Shown here: piece by piece, positions 17,439 to 28,270 of the stretch
Position numbering within the stretch: the first letter of the stretch is position 1
Layout: every line of letters begins with the position of its first letter
From: Arthrobacter sp.
Lineage (GTDB): Bacteria > Actinomycetota > Actinomycetes > Actinomycetales > Micrococcaceae
Direction: 5' to 3'
Length of the DNA stretch: 38,036 nucleotides
Assembly (NCBI GenBank): GCA_029257465.1
Contig: JARIBG010000021.1
Span: 1-38,036, forward strand
The notes under the pieces: model-generated
The model's input: the letters and a program-made list of their open reading frames with translations, nothing else
The model's database searches: none
What the model was told of the DNA's origin: nothing
Program-made: the position numbers and the translations under genes

Positions 17439-18419
17439 CTAGCGGACGACGACGGACGTCGAGTCCGCTATCGCCTCCCCCTCGAGAGAGACGGTGATCT
17501 CGTAGTCGCCCGGCGGGAGGCTGATCGGGAAGGAGTACGTGCCCGAAGTTCCCTTCCCGCCCTCGATGACCGCGGTGCCCTCCCTGAGGGATGTACCGGC
17601 GTCGGACACCTGACCTGGGGGCAAGCGGGCCACCCGCCACCTGACCGCGTCCTCTCCGGCGGGAGCCAGCCCATGGACGATCAGACCGTCCGTGCCCGCC
17701 ACGACACCTTCCTGCGGGTCGATGATCCACACCGGGGCGAGCACGGTGTGATCACGCGTCCACTTGCCGTCGAGATCGACGGCGCCGAATGCACGGTAGC
17801 CGGCTGCGCCGTCCACGAGGACGACCACCGAGCTGGCCTCACCTCCGGTGATGAGCCCGGCACTGGCCGCCGCCGCCGTGACGGTGTAGACCAGCTGCTG
17901 CACGGCCAGGAGTGCCTCCTCCTCGCCGAGCGTGTCAGAGAAGGCATCCGAGGAGAGGTCGAGGGTGATCACGTTCTGGGTCGAGATCGACGAGCTCACA
18001 CTCCCCGCTGCAGCCCAGGGCGAGCCGTAGTCCGGATCCAGGGGTGTTCCGCCCGTCATGAGCTGCACCGCATCCACGATCGGATCACCCGAACCCTTGG
18101 CGGGAGAGGCATGGAACTCCCGGAACAGGCCCTGGTGGCCACCGATGTCGCCGATCCAGTACACCGGGACGAGGGAGGTTCCGGTGTCTGCAGGCCGCGG
18201 CGCGACCGGGGTACTCCGGGGCGCACCGGGCTCCGCTGCGGGCGTTCGGGGCGGTCCCATCGACGCCGTACTGGCCAGATCAGTCAGCACGTCGCCGCCA
18301 GCGAGTGGATTGATGGCGGGAGCGACGAAGACACTGCCCGCCAGCAGGACGCCGCCCGAGACGAGCAGGATGCCACCGAGTCCCAGTCTCTTGCTCCGCA
18401 GGGGGTCGGGCTGGTTCAT
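17439..18419 (-). CDS. GerMN/Gmad2-domain membrane-anchored protein
   Basis: The 326-residue protein starts with a short basic tail, then one hydrophobic segment (about residues 16-40, LGGILLVSGGVLLAGSVFVA) that anchors it facing outward. A GerMN domain follows (about 85-200, VPVYWIGD, ITLDLSSDAF, LAVQQLVYTVTA). The C-terminal Ig-like Gmad2 domain (about 235-326) has the family phrases RVARLPPGQVSDAG, GTYSFPISLPPGDYEI and a final beta strand. In Firmicutes GerMN occurs in spore germination and sporulation proteins. In non-sporulating actinobacteria it is a cell-envelope protein of unknown role, as with LpqB relatives. ATG at 18419 has AAGGAAGGGG upstream. It sits in reverse orientation between rsmE and phoH. 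Confidence 0.85.
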   Translation of the reverse strand: MNQPDPLRSKRLGLGGILLVSGGVLLAGSVFVAPAINPLAGGDVLTDLASTASMGPPRTPAAEPGAPRSTPVAPRPADTGTSLVPVYWIGDIGGHQGLFREFHASPAKGSGDPIVDAVQLMTGGTPLDPDYGSPWAAAGSVSSSISTQNVITLDLSSDAFSDTLGEEEALLAVQQLVYTVTAAAASAGLITGGEASSVVVLVDGAAGYRAFGAVDLDGKWTRDHTVLAPVWIIDPQEGVVAGTDGLIVHGLAPAGEDAVRWRVARLPPGQVSDAGTSLREGTAVIEGGKGTSGTYSFPISLPPGDYEITVSLEGEAIADSTSVVVR

Positions 18420-18794
18420 GCCTGCCCCTTCCTTCGGGCGCGAGAAGTCCTTGGATCCGATCGGATCCGGTTCAGCTTGGCACAGCACGAAGGGGTCCCG
18501 ATCCGGTTTCCCGGGGAGAGGGCGCGACTGAGACCGGATCGATACGAAGTCGTGCCCCGACCGCGACAAAGCCTGCGGGCGATCGCCGGTTCCGCGGCTG
18601 CAGACCGATGGACGTGGAGCTCAACCCCGCTCCTGCCGCCACGGGCCGATGCCGTAACATTGGCATGTCAGCGCTGCGTTCCCGCCCCGGTCGTCGAGGG
18701 TCCGGTCCGCTGAGCGCAGTCGCAGGACCAGCTACCAACAGCGATCAGCGGGACTACTCGGACGAGGGGCGATCAAAGGCCGGATGGCCGAACT
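18420..18794. other. gene-free divergent region between GerMN gene and phoH
   Basis: This 375-base stretch holds the upstream region of the GerMN gene (-) and of phoH (+). It contains a 16-bp perfect palindrome (18453-18468) and a TAACAT sequence (18655-18660) that could be a -10 box for phoH, with no good -35. I see no gene with a ribosome site in it. Confidence 0.6.
18453..18468. promoter_or_regulatory. 16-bp perfect palindrome, possible operator
   Basis: GGATCCGATCGGATCC is its own reverse complement over all 16 bases. It is centred about 41 bases upstream of the GerMN start codon. Position and symmetry suit a dimeric regulator site, but I do not recognise a known operator. Confidence 0.4.
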
Positions 18795-19829
18795 ATGAAC
18801 GAATCTTCTACAGGCATCAACGCGGCAGGGCTCGACACCAGGACCTTCGTCTTCGATTCGACGGAACAGATGGTGCAGGCGCTGGGGTCCAACGACGAAG
18901 CCCTCCGACTGATCGAGGACTCGTTCCCCGGTGTGGGGCTCCAGGCCAGGGGCAACGAGCTGACCATCACCGGCCCCTCGGCGGACGTGCTGCGGACCGA
19001 GCGCCTGGTGGGCGAGATCCGGACCATGGCCAGCAACAACGCCACCGTGTCCCCCCAGGTACTCGGACAGCTGGTCACCATGCTCAAGACCCAGAGCGCC
19101 GTGCGGCCCGCAGACATCCTGTCGGTGAACATCCTGTCCTCGCGGGGCAGAACCATCCGCCCGAAGACGCAGAACCAGGGCACCTACGTGGAAGCCATCG
19201 ACCGCAACACGATCGTGTTCGGGATCGGTCCGGCCGGTACCGGCAAGACCTACCTCGCCATGGCCAAGGCCGTCCAGGCACTGCAGCACAAGGAAGTCAA
19301 CCGGATCATCCTGACCAGACCGGCCGTCGAAGCGGGGGAGCGGCTGGGTTTCCTGCCCGGAACACTCAACGACAAGATCGACCCCTATCTACGCCCGCTC
19401 TACGACGCGCTCCACGACATGATGGATCCCGACACCATTCCGCGGCTCATGGCGGCGGGAACCATCGAGGTCGCACCGCTGGCCTACATGCGTGGGCGGA
19501 CCCTCAACGATGCCTTCATCATCCTCGACGAGGCCCAGAACACCACGCCGGAGCAGATGAAGATGTTCCTGACGCGTCTCGGCTTCGGCTCGAAGATGGT
19601 TGTCACCGGTGACGTCACGCAGGTGGACCTCCCCGGCGGTACCAGCTCGGGCCTCCGGGTCGTGCGGGAGATCCTCGGTGACGTCGACGACGTCCATTTC
19701 AGCGAGCTCGATCCCTCCGACGTCGTTCGTCACCGCCTCGTCGGGGACATCGTGAGCGCCTACGGCCGCTGGGACGAGGAACAGCGTGCCGGACAGCACC
19801 GGATCATCCGCTCGGCGGCGGCGCGATGA
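18795..19829 (+). CDS. phoH: PhoH-like ATPase
   Basis: PhoH family proteins are ATPases related to superfamily I helicases and linked to RNA metabolism and ribosome maturation. The 344-residue protein has an N-terminal KH-like region (about residues 15-100) and a P-loop GPAGTGKT at 145-152. The Walker B stretch is FIILDEAQN at 241-249, followed by GDVTQVDLP and a C-terminal HRLVGDIVSAY helix. No clear Shine-Dalgarno precedes the ATG. It is the first gene of the four-gene phoH-ybeY-corC-era unit, and its stop overlaps the ybeY ATG. Confidence 0.95.
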   Translation: MNESSTGINAAGLDTRTFVFDSTEQMVQALGSNDEALRLIEDSFPGVGLQARGNELTITGPSADVLRTERLVGEIRTMASNNATVSPQVLGQLVTMLKTQSAVRPADILSVNILSSRGRTIRPKTQNQGTYVEAIDRNTIVFGIGPAGTGKTYLAMAKAVQALQHKEVNRIILTRPAVEAGERLGFLPGTLNDKIDPYLRPLYDALHDMMDPDTIPRLMAAGTIEVAPLAYMRGRTLNDAFIILDEAQNTTPEQMKMFLTRLGFGSKMVVTGDVTQVDLPGGTSSGLRVVREILGDVDDVHFSELDPSDVVRHRLVGDIVSAYGRWDEEQRAGQHRIIRSAAAR

Positions 19830-20299
19830 GCGTCGAGGTGAACAACGAGACCGAGTACGACGTCGACGAGGTAGCACTCGTCCGGCTCTCGAACTTCCTC
19901 TTCGAGTCCCTCTTCATCCACCCCGAGGCAGAACTGTCGATCGTCCTGGTCGATCCTGCCGCGATGGAGAAGCTGCACGTCGAGTGGATGGACGAGCCGG
20001 GACCCACCGACGTCCTGTCGTTCCCCATGGACGAACTGCGCCCGGGAACGCCCGGGCAGGTGGGCCCGGCCGGTCTGCTCGGGGACATCGTGCTATGCCC
20101 GGAGATCGCCGAGGCACAGGGTGCTGCTGCGGGCCATGGCACCAAGAACGAGCTGCTGCTGCTCACCACTCATGGCGTCCTCCACCTGCTCGGCTACGAT
20201 CACGCCGAGCCCGCCGAGGAGAAGGAGATGTTCGACCTCCAGGGCAGGCTTCTCGCTGATTTCCTCCAGGGCGAGGCACCGGCGGAGACCCGCAGGTGA
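19826..20299 (+). CDS. ybeY: endoribonuclease YbeY
   Basis: YbeY is a zinc-dependent single-strand endoribonuclease needed for 16S rRNA 3'-end maturation and late ribosome quality control. The 157-residue protein has the metal motif HGVLHLLGYDH (His116, His120, His126). The upstream DVLSFPMD segment and LLGDIVLCPEIA are also conserved in the family. The ATG overlaps the phoH stop by four bases (ATGA), and its own stop overlaps the GTG of the next gene, so translation is coupled on both sides. Confidence 0.96.
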   Translation: MSVEVNNETEYDVDEVALVRLSNFLFESLFIHPEAELSIVLVDPAAMEKLHVEWMDEPGPTDVLSFPMDELRPGTPGQVGPAGLLGDIVLCPEIAEAQGAAAGHGTKNELLLLTTHGVLHLLGYDHAEPAEEKEMFDLQGRLLADFLQGEAPAETRR

Positions 20300-21606
20300 C
20301 CATCTGGCTCCTTGCCGTCCTGGGTCTGCTCTTCACGCTCACGGCGGCGCTCGTCACGGCGGCCGAGGCGGCCTTCGTGTACCTGCCGCGGCAGGAGGGT
20401 GAAGCCCTCGTCCAGGACTCCGGCAGATCCTCGCTGCGACGCATCCTCGATGCCCCCGTGGCCCATATGCATGCTCTGCGCTTCTGGCGCGTCTGGTTCG
20501 AGATGGCAGGTGCGGTCGCGGTCGCCATCCTGTTTCATGATCTCCTGGACAACGTCTGGCTCGCCGGTCTGCTGGCAACCGCGGTGATGGCCCTGGTCGG
20601 CTTCGCGATCGTGGGCGTCTCGCCCCGCCAGTTCGGGCGAGCACACGCCGCCGCCGTCGTCCGCCTGACCGGTGGACCGGTGGCCGTCCTCCGTGCGGTC
20701 CTCGGACCCATCCCGCGGTGGCTCGTGCGCATCGCCAGTTCCATCACACCGGGCGCGGCGCAGGACGAAGCAGCTTTCTTCACGCAGGAGGAGTTCCGCG
20801 AACTGCTCTCGCGTGCCTCGGACGCGGAGATGATCGAGGACAACGAGGCCGAGCTGATCCACTCCGTGTTCGAACTCGGGGACACCAAGGTCCGCTCGGT
20901 CATGGTGCCCCGCACCGACATGCTGACGATCGACTCGGGATCGACCCTGAGTGAGGCCATGCCACTCTTCCTCCGCTCCGGGTACTCCAGGATTCCCGTG
21001 ATCGGGGAGAGTTCCGACGACATCAAGGGCCTGCTGTACCTCAAGGACGTCGTGGCGCATCTTCACGGTCGTCCCGGTTCGAACCTGGCGCGGACGGTGG
21101 ACGCCGAGGCCCGTCCCGCACGCTACGTCCCGGAATCGAAGCCGGTCGCGGACCTCCTGCGGGAACTTCAGCGCGAATCCACCCACGTCGCCATCGTGAT
21201 CGACGAGTACGGGGGCACGGCCGGTATGGTCACGCTCGAGGATCTCATCGAGGAGATCGTGGGTGAGATCGTCGACGAATACGACTCGGAGGTGCCGGAG
21301 CAGGAGCAGCTCGACGAGGTCGGCTACCGGGTGAGTGCGCGGATGGGGATCGACGATCTGGGTGAACTGTTCGGCCTCGATCTCGACGACGAGGAGGTCG
21401 ATACCGTGGGCGGGCTGCTGGCCAAGACGCTCGGGCGGGTGCCGATCGTGGGATCGGAGGTCACAGTCGACGGTATCGGTCTGCGTGCCGAACGCGTCGA
21501 GGGCCGACGGAACCGCGTCTCCCATGTCATCGCCTACCGCCTGCCGCCCGAGGAATCCGAGTACGCCGACCGAGAGACGATAGAGGCAGAGAATGAGCGA
21601 CGCTGA
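20296..21606 (+). CDS. CNNM/CorC-type transporter-associated protein (HlyC/CorC family)
   Basis: This 436-residue protein has an N-terminal CNNM domain with about four membrane helices (about residues 3-135). A paired CBS module follows (about 190-320, [12 protein letters not shown] and [16 protein letters not shown]). The C-terminal CorC_HlyC domain (about 345-425) closes it. Members are linked to magnesium and cobalt export or homeostasis; the older hemolysin label is misleading. The GTG start (GTGA overlap with the ybeY stop) needs no separate ribosome site. The gene's end overlaps era by 14 bases. Linkage to ybeY and era is widely conserved in Gram-positive bacteria. Confidence 0.92.
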   Translation: MTIWLLAVLGLLFTLTAALVTAAEAAFVYLPRQEGEALVQDSGRSSLRRILDAPVAHMHALRFWRVWFEMAGAVAVAILFHDLLDNVWLAGLLATAVMALVGFAIVGVSPRQFGRAHAAAVVRLTGGPVAVLRAVLGPIPRWLVRIASSITPGAAQDEAAFFTQEEFRELLSRASDAEMIEDNEAELIHSVFELGDTKVRSVMVPRTDMLTIDSGSTLSEAMPLFLRSGYSRIPVIGESSDDIKGLLYLKDVVAHLHGRPGSNLARTVDAEARPARYVPESKPVADLLRELQRESTHVAIVIDEYGGTAGMVTLEDLIEEIVGEIVDEYDSEVPEQEQLDEVGYRVSARMGIDDLGELFGLDLDDEEVDTVGGLLAKTLGRVPIVGSEVTVDGIGLRAERVEGRRNRVSHVIAYRLPPEESEYADRETIEAENERR

Positions 21607-22522
21607 GTACCGGGCCGGATTCGTCTCGCTCGTAGGACGGCCCAACGCGGGCAAGTCCACACTGACGAATGCGCTGGTGGGACAGAAGGTCGCGATCACG
21701 TCGGCCAAACCGCAGACCACGCGGCACACCATCCGCGGCATCGTGAACCGGGAGGACTGCCAGCTCATCCTGGTCGACACCCCGGGTCTCCACCGACCCC
21801 GTACCCTGCTGGGGCAACGGCTCAACGATCTCGTCGCGGACACGCTCGCCGAGGTGGACGCCGTCGGATTCTGTCTGCCCGCCAACGAGAAGATCGGTCC
21901 TGGCGACAGGTTCATCGCCGAGCAGCTCGCGCGCCTGAACCGGAAACCCGTGATCGCCGTCGTCACGAAGACGGACCTCGTGGACCGCAAGGTCCTGACC
22001 GAGCAGCTCCTCGCCGTCGCCGAGCTGGGAGTGACCGTGGCGGGCGGCGACGGCTGGGCCGACATCGTGCCGGTCTCCGCGACCGCCGGGGTGCAGGTCG
22101 ACACCGTGGCCGAGGTGTTCAGCAGGCATATGCCCGTTTCGCCCATGCTCTACCCGGACGGCGAACTGACGGACGAGCCCGAAGCCGTCATGGTGGCCGA
22201 GCTCGTACGGGAGGCAGCACTGGAGGGAGTGCGCGACGAACTCCCGCACTCCCTTGCCGTCGTCGTCGAGGAGATGATCCCGCGGGAGGGGCGCAGTGAG
22301 GACAACCCCCTGCTCGACGTCCATGTCAACCTCTATGTCGAGAGGCCGTCGCAGAAGGCGATCATCATCGGCAAGGGCGGAGCCCGCCTCAGGGACGTGG
22401 GAACCACCGCGCGCCGGGGTATCGAGGCACTGCTCGGAACCCGGATCTTCCTCGATCTGCACGTGAAGGTCGCGAAGGACTGGCAACGGGACCCGAAGCA
22501 GCTCGTCAAGCTCGGCTTCTAG
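21593..22522 (+). CDS. era: GTPase Era
   Basis: Era binds the 3' end of 16S rRNA and supports 30S assembly. The 309-residue protein has G1 GRPNAGKS (15-22), the switch region QTTRHTIRG, G3 DTPG (62-65) and G4 TKTD (125-128, where NKTD or NKVD is common). A C-terminal KH domain follows, with the IIIGKGGARLRDVG loop near residues 257-270. It is the last gene of the phoH-ybeY-corC-era unit and starts inside the end of the preceding gene. Together with YbeY and PhoH it forms a ribosome-maturation group. Confidence 0.97.
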   Translation: MSDAEYRAGFVSLVGRPNAGKSTLTNALVGQKVAITSAKPQTTRHTIRGIVNREDCQLILVDTPGLHRPRTLLGQRLNDLVADTLAEVDAVGFCLPANEKIGPGDRFIAEQLARLNRKPVIAVVTKTDLVDRKVLTEQLLAVAELGVTVAGGDGWADIVPVSATAGVQVDTVAEVFSRHMPVSPMLYPDGELTDEPEAVMVAELVREAALEGVRDELPHSLAVVVEEMIPREGRSEDNPLLDVHVNLYVERPSQKAIIIGKGGARLRDVGTTARRGIEALLGTRIFLDLHVKVAKDWQRDPKQLVKLGF

Positions 22523-22639
22523 GAGGGATCACCGCCGGGCTGGATACAACATGGCTCACGACCGTGTCCCTGCCGTTGATCGCGCCGGCCGACGGTAACG
22601 TTCACACGAGCCACCATCATTCATCGAAGGAGTACGTGC

Positions 22640-24205
22640 ATGACCGGCCAACCGCCGCGTGAAGGTACGGACGGCGTCGCCGGCGACTCTGCCGGACCGG
22701 CAGGAGGACCGACCGGGGCAGTACGCGCCGGGCGGCACGTACGACACCGCGGAACCCACCGCAGGCTCAGGCTCACCGCGATCCTGCTGGCATCCGTGCT
22801 CCTCGCCGCGGTGGTCTTCGTCGCCGTCCAGGTGATCCGGTTGCAGTCGAACGTGTCCACACTTCCCCTGAATCTCGGCGAGGCCCAGAGTTCCGCCCTC
22901 CCCGTCGACTCCAGCACCGATCCGCTGCAGATCCTCGTCCTCGGTACTGATACCCGCACGGGCAACACGGGCGGGGCCTTCGGTGACGAGGAGCTCTCCT
23001 CGGGTCAGGGCAACTCCGACGTCATGATGCTGGTCGCGCTGTCCGCGGACCGCGAGAACGTCACTGTGGTCTCCTTCCCCCGGGACCTGCTCGTACCACT
23101 GCCGCGGTGCATCGACCCCGAGACCGACGAGGTCTCCCGCGCCGTGGACCTGGGCCAGCTGAACGGTGCCCTCAAGGAGGGCGGTCCGGGATGCACGGTG
23201 GCTGCGATCAACGAGCTCACCGATCTGTCCATCGACCACTTCATGATGGCCGATTTCAATGCCGTCAAGGAACTCTCCTCGACCCTCGGCGGCGTGGAGG
23301 TCTGCGTCGAGGAAGCGGTGGACGACGAGTACTCGGGTCTGCGACTGCCGGCGGGCACGAGCGAGGTGGAGGGTGAGCAGGCCCTTGCTTTCCTGCGCAC
23401 CCGCTACAGCTTCGGGGACGGGGGAGACACCGGACGGATTGCCGCCCAGCAGTCGTTCCTGGCGTCCATGGCGCGCAAGGTCCGCGCAGAGGGGACGCTG
23501 ACGAATCTGCCCAAGCTCTACTCCATCGCCGACGTCGTCACCCGGAATCTCACCGTCGACGAGGAGCTGTCCCAGCCGACCGAGCTGCTGAGGATCGCCG
23601 ACCGGCTGCGGAACGTCGATCTGGGCAATATCGCCTTCGTCACGGTCCCCACGCAGCCCTGGGTCGAGGACCCCAACCGGCTGGTCCTCGACGAGGACAG
23701 GGCGGCGCCGCTCTTCGACGCGCTCCGGCAGGACCGGGGGCTCTCCGAGTCGAGCGCAGCACCGACGTCCGGATCCGGGCGGGCCACCGCGACTCCCGGA
23801 AAGGAGCAGACACAGGAGCAGCCGCAGGAGCAGACGCCGGCGCCCGACCCCTCGATCGTCCCGCTGCTGGTCCTCAATGCGACCAACGACCCGAATCGCG
23901 GCGCCGACGTGCAGCAGCTCCTCCTCGACGCCGGGTACACCCAGGCCAGTCCGCTGCAGGCCGAGCAGCAGGAGACGACGCAGATCCTCTTCGGTGCGGG
24001 TTACGCTGCCGCCGCAGCAGAACTGGCGGAGCGCTTCGGGGTCCAGGCCTCGCAGGTCCTCTACAGCGAGACGGCGAACGGGCTCGAACTCGTCGTCGGC
24101 AGCGATCTCTCGACCGGCACCAGCGTCGACCGTCCGCCGCTCAGCAGCGCGCTGGACGGGCAGACCGCGGACCAGAAGACCTGCCAGGCGACCTCAGGGT
24201 TCTAG
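22640..24205 (+). CDS. LytR-CpsA-Psr (LCP) family cell-wall polymer ligase with C-terminal LytR_C domain
   Basis: LCP proteins transfer polymers such as teichoic acids or arabinogalactan-type glycans from undecaprenyl pyrophosphate to peptidoglycan. This 521-residue protein has a short cytoplasmic tail rich in Gly and Arg and one membrane helix (about residues 42-64). The LCP catalytic domain (about 90-300) has VSFPRDLLVP, LNGALKEGG, DHFMMADF and LAFLRTRYSFGDGGDTGRIAAQQ, where Arg and Asp bind the pyrophosphate. A Gln/Pro-rich linker (about 375-405) leads to a LytR_C domain (about 410-500). AAGGAG lies eight bases before the ATG. The carrier lipid it needs is made by UppS, encoded at 29014 in this window. 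Confidence 0.92.
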   Translation: MTGQPPREGTDGVAGDSAGPAGGPTGAVRAGRHVRHRGTHRRLRLTAILLASVLLAAVVFVAVQVIRLQSNVSTLPLNLGEAQSSALPVDSSTDPLQILVLGTDTRTGNTGGAFGDEELSSGQGNSDVMMLVALSADRENVTVVSFPRDLLVPLPRCIDPETDEVSRAVDLGQLNGALKEGGPGCTVAAINELTDLSIDHFMMADFNAVKELSSTLGGVEVCVEEAVDDEYSGLRLPAGTSEVEGEQALAFLRTRYSFGDGGDTGRIAAQQSFLASMARKVRAEGTLTNLPKLYSIADVVTRNLTVDEELSQPTELLRIADRLRNVDLGNIAFVTVPTQPWVEDPNRLVLDEDRAAPLFDALRQDRGLSESSAAPTSGSGRATATPGKEQTQEQPQEQTPAPDPSIVPLLVLNATNDPNRGADVQQLLLDAGYTQASPLQAEQQETTQILFGAGYAAAAAELAERFGVQASQVLYSETANGLELVVGSDLSTGTSVDRPPLSSALDGQTADQKTCQATSGF

Positions 24206-24210
24206 CATCG

Positions 24211-24253
24211 GCGCTGCTGCTCCAGCATGATCGGGCAACCGGAGCAGCAGCGC
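24211..24253. terminator. shared terminator between LCP and M13 genes
   Basis: GCGCTGCTGCTCC (24211-24223) pairs perfectly over 13 bases with 24241-24253, leaving a 17-base loop. It lies between two convergent genes, five bases after the LCP stop and 16 before the M13 stop. There is no strong T-run on either side, so it may be a weak bidirectional terminator. Confidence 0.6.
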
Positions 24254-24268
24254 GCACACGGAGTCTTG

Positions 24269-26236
24269 CTACCAGATCCTGACGCGATCGGCGGGATCGA
24301 GCCACAGATCGTCGTCGCCCGTCAGATCGAAGGCCTCCTGGAACTCGTCGAGGTTGCGCACCACCTGGTTGCAGCGGAACTCGTTCGGGGAGTGGGGATC
24401 GACGGTGAGTCGGCGTCTGGCCTCCTCGGGTCGGATCTTCTGCTGCCAGCACGTTGCCCAGGAGAGGAAGAACCGCTGCGTCCCGGTCAGGCCGCCGATC
24501 ACCGGCGCCTGACCGCCGTCGAGACTGCGGAGGTAGGCGCGGTAGCTGATCCCCAGGCCGCCCAGGTCTCCGATGTTCTCCCCGAGCGTCAGCTCCCCGT
24601 TCACCGTCTGGCCCGCTACCTCGGAGGGCTCGAGCGCGGCGTACTGCGCCACGAGTCGACCGGTCAGGGCGTCGAAAGCCTCTCGATCGTCCTCGCTCCA
24701 CCAGTTCAGCAGCCGCCCTGTTCCGTCGAACTGGGATCCCTTGTCGTCGAACCCGTGGCCGATCTCGTGGCCGATCACCGCTCCGATGGCACCGTAGTTC
24801 ACGGCAGCGTCGGCATCGATGTCGAAGAACGGTGGCTGCAGGATGGCAGCGGGGAAGACGATCTCGTTCATGGTGGGCATGTAGTAGGCGTTGACGGTCT
24901 GCGGTGTCATGAGCCAGGCACCGCGATCGATGGGTCCTCCCAGCTTGTCGAGCTGCCGATGGTGCTCGAACTCCGCTGCGCGGAGGGCATTGCCGTACAG
25001 GTCGCCCACGCGCACCTCGAGCGGACCGTAGTCGATCCACTCCTCGGGGTAGCCGATCTTCGTGGTGAACTGCGCGAGCTTCTCCAGCGCTCTGCCGCGC
25101 GTCGCGTCAGTCATCCAGGTCAGCGCGGCGATGCTCGTCTCGTAGGCCCCGATGAGATTGCCGACGAGATCGAGCATGGCGTCCTTGTGCGTCGCGGGGA
25201 AGTGCCGCTCGACATAGCGCTGGCCGATCGCCTCGCCCATCGCGCCCTCGACGAGGGCGACGCCGCGTTTCCAGCGTTCACGCAGCTGGGGCGTCCCCGC
25301 AAGATGCGTGCCGTAGAAGGCGAAGGCAGCCTCGACGAACCGTTCGTCGAGGTAGTCGCAGGCGTGCAGGAGGACACGGCTGATCACCCACTCCTTCCAG
25401 GTCGCGAGGTCCTCCTCGCGCAGGGCGGAATCGAGGCCCCGAACGAAGTCGGGCTGATTGAGCACCACCTCGGCGATCTGCGCGGGCGAGTCGGAGACGA
25501 CGCGCAGCCAGGGCCCGAGCCGGCCCGACAGACCGATCAGCTCATCGTGCTGCAGCAGGTTGTAGGTCTTCTGCGGATCCCGTCGCTCCACACTGCCCAT
25601 GGACGAGGCCGCGAGCCGGGTCTCGAGGGCCAGGACACGTCCTGCGGCAGCTGCGGCATCAGGCGTGTCCACGAGTCCGAACAGGGTCATGAGCAGTTCC
25701 TCGTACTTCTGGCGCGTCTGCTCGAAGCCCTCTTCCCGGTAGTACGACTCGTCCGGCAGTCCCAGGCCGGACTGATGGAGGTGGAGCAGATACCGTTCGG
25801 GATCTCCCGCATCGTTGCTGACGTAGGTGGCGAGGATCCCCTGCACACCGGACCGGGTGAGCCCGGCGCTCATGACGATCAGTTCCTCGATCGTCGTCAC
25901 GGCGGCGATGCGCTCGAGCAGGGCCGTGATGGGCGCCGATCCCTCGGCTTCGATGCGGGAGGTGTCCATGAACTCCGCGTACAGCAGTCCGAGCTTCGTG
26001 CTACTGGTGTCGACGTCGTCCGCCGCGCCACGACCGTCCTGCTGGGCCGCTTCCTCGATGATGGTGCGGACCGCGATCTCGGAGGCGTCGCGCAGTGCCG
26101 TGAAGGATCCCGTGAGCGGCCGGTCGTCCGGGATGACGGCGTCGCGGAGCCAGACACCGTTCGCGTGTCTGAACAGATCGTCCTGCGGGCGGACACTCGT
26201 GTCGAGCTCGTCCGGGTCGAGAGTGCTGATCGTCAT
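24269..26236 (-). CDS. M13-family (neprilysin-like) zinc metallopeptidase
   Basis: The 655-residue protein matches the M13 family (neprilysin/PepO-like oligopeptidases) in length and layout. It opens with SVRPQDDLFRHANGVWL, the conserved N-terminal stretch. The zinc motif HEIGH lies within IGHEIGHGFDDKG near residue 490. The third zinc-ligand motif is ENIGDLGG. A VNAYYMPTMNEIVFPA segment and a C-terminal DRVRIW complete it. No signal peptide is visible, so it is probably cytoplasmic and acts on peptides. The ATG at 26236 is preceded by GAGGAGACGAAGAGG; the frame stays open upstream, but only as antisense to leuA. It is divergent from leuA. Confidence 0.93.
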   Translation of the reverse strand: MTISTLDPDELDTSVRPQDDLFRHANGVWLRDAVIPDDRPLTGSFTALRDASEIAVRTIIEEAAQQDGRGAADDVDTSSTKLGLLYAEFMDTSRIEAEGSAPITALLERIAAVTTIEELIVMSAGLTRSGVQGILATYVSNDAGDPERYLLHLHQSGLGLPDESYYREEGFEQTRQKYEELLMTLFGLVDTPDAAAAAGRVLALETRLAASSMGSVERRDPQKTYNLLQHDELIGLSGRLGPWLRVVSDSPAQIAEVVLNQPDFVRGLDSALREEDLATWKEWVISRVLLHACDYLDERFVEAAFAFYGTHLAGTPQLRERWKRGVALVEGAMGEAIGQRYVERHFPATHKDAMLDLVGNLIGAYETSIAALTWMTDATRGRALEKLAQFTTKIGYPEEWIDYGPLEVRVGDLYGNALRAAEFEHHRQLDKLGGPIDRGAWLMTPQTVNAYYMPTMNEIVFPAAILQPPFFDIDADAAVNYGAIGAVIGHEIGHGFDDKGSQFDGTGRLLNWWSEDDREAFDALTGRLVAQYAALEPSEVAGQTVNGELTLGENIGDLGGLGISYRAYLRSLDGGQAPVIGGLTGTQRFFLSWATCWQQKIRPEEARRRLTVDPHSPNEFRCNQVVRNLDEFQEAFDLTGDDDLWLDPADRVRIW

Positions 26237-26316
26237 GGGCCTCTTCGTCTCCTCGTTGGTGTGCTGATCGTGCCTCGGGGGCCGAAGCCCCTGAAGGGCC
26301 ATCCTAGGGGCCATGC

Positions 26317-26322
26317 TATGGT
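26317..26322 (+). promoter_or_regulatory. candidate -10 box for leuA leader transcript
   Basis: TATGGT (TANNNT) lies 19 bases upstream of the leader-peptide ATG at 26341. The expected -35 position is not consensus-like. Confidence 0.35.
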
Positions 26323-26324
26323 GA

Positions 26325-28205
<1,881 letters not shown>

Positions 28206-28270
28206 TCCGCACCATCCAGGACTACCGCGCCGGGCGCAGTTCCTAAGGGCACGGGATGGAACAATGAAGT

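Noticed and set aside
18784..18798. Four-codon frame (ATG to TGA) overlapping the phoH start
   Set aside because: Too short and without a ribosome site; likely chance, although its TGA overlaps the phoH ATG.
20200..22146. Long - strand open frame opposite ybeY, corC and era
   Set aside because: It spans three real genes on the other strand and encodes no recognisable protein.
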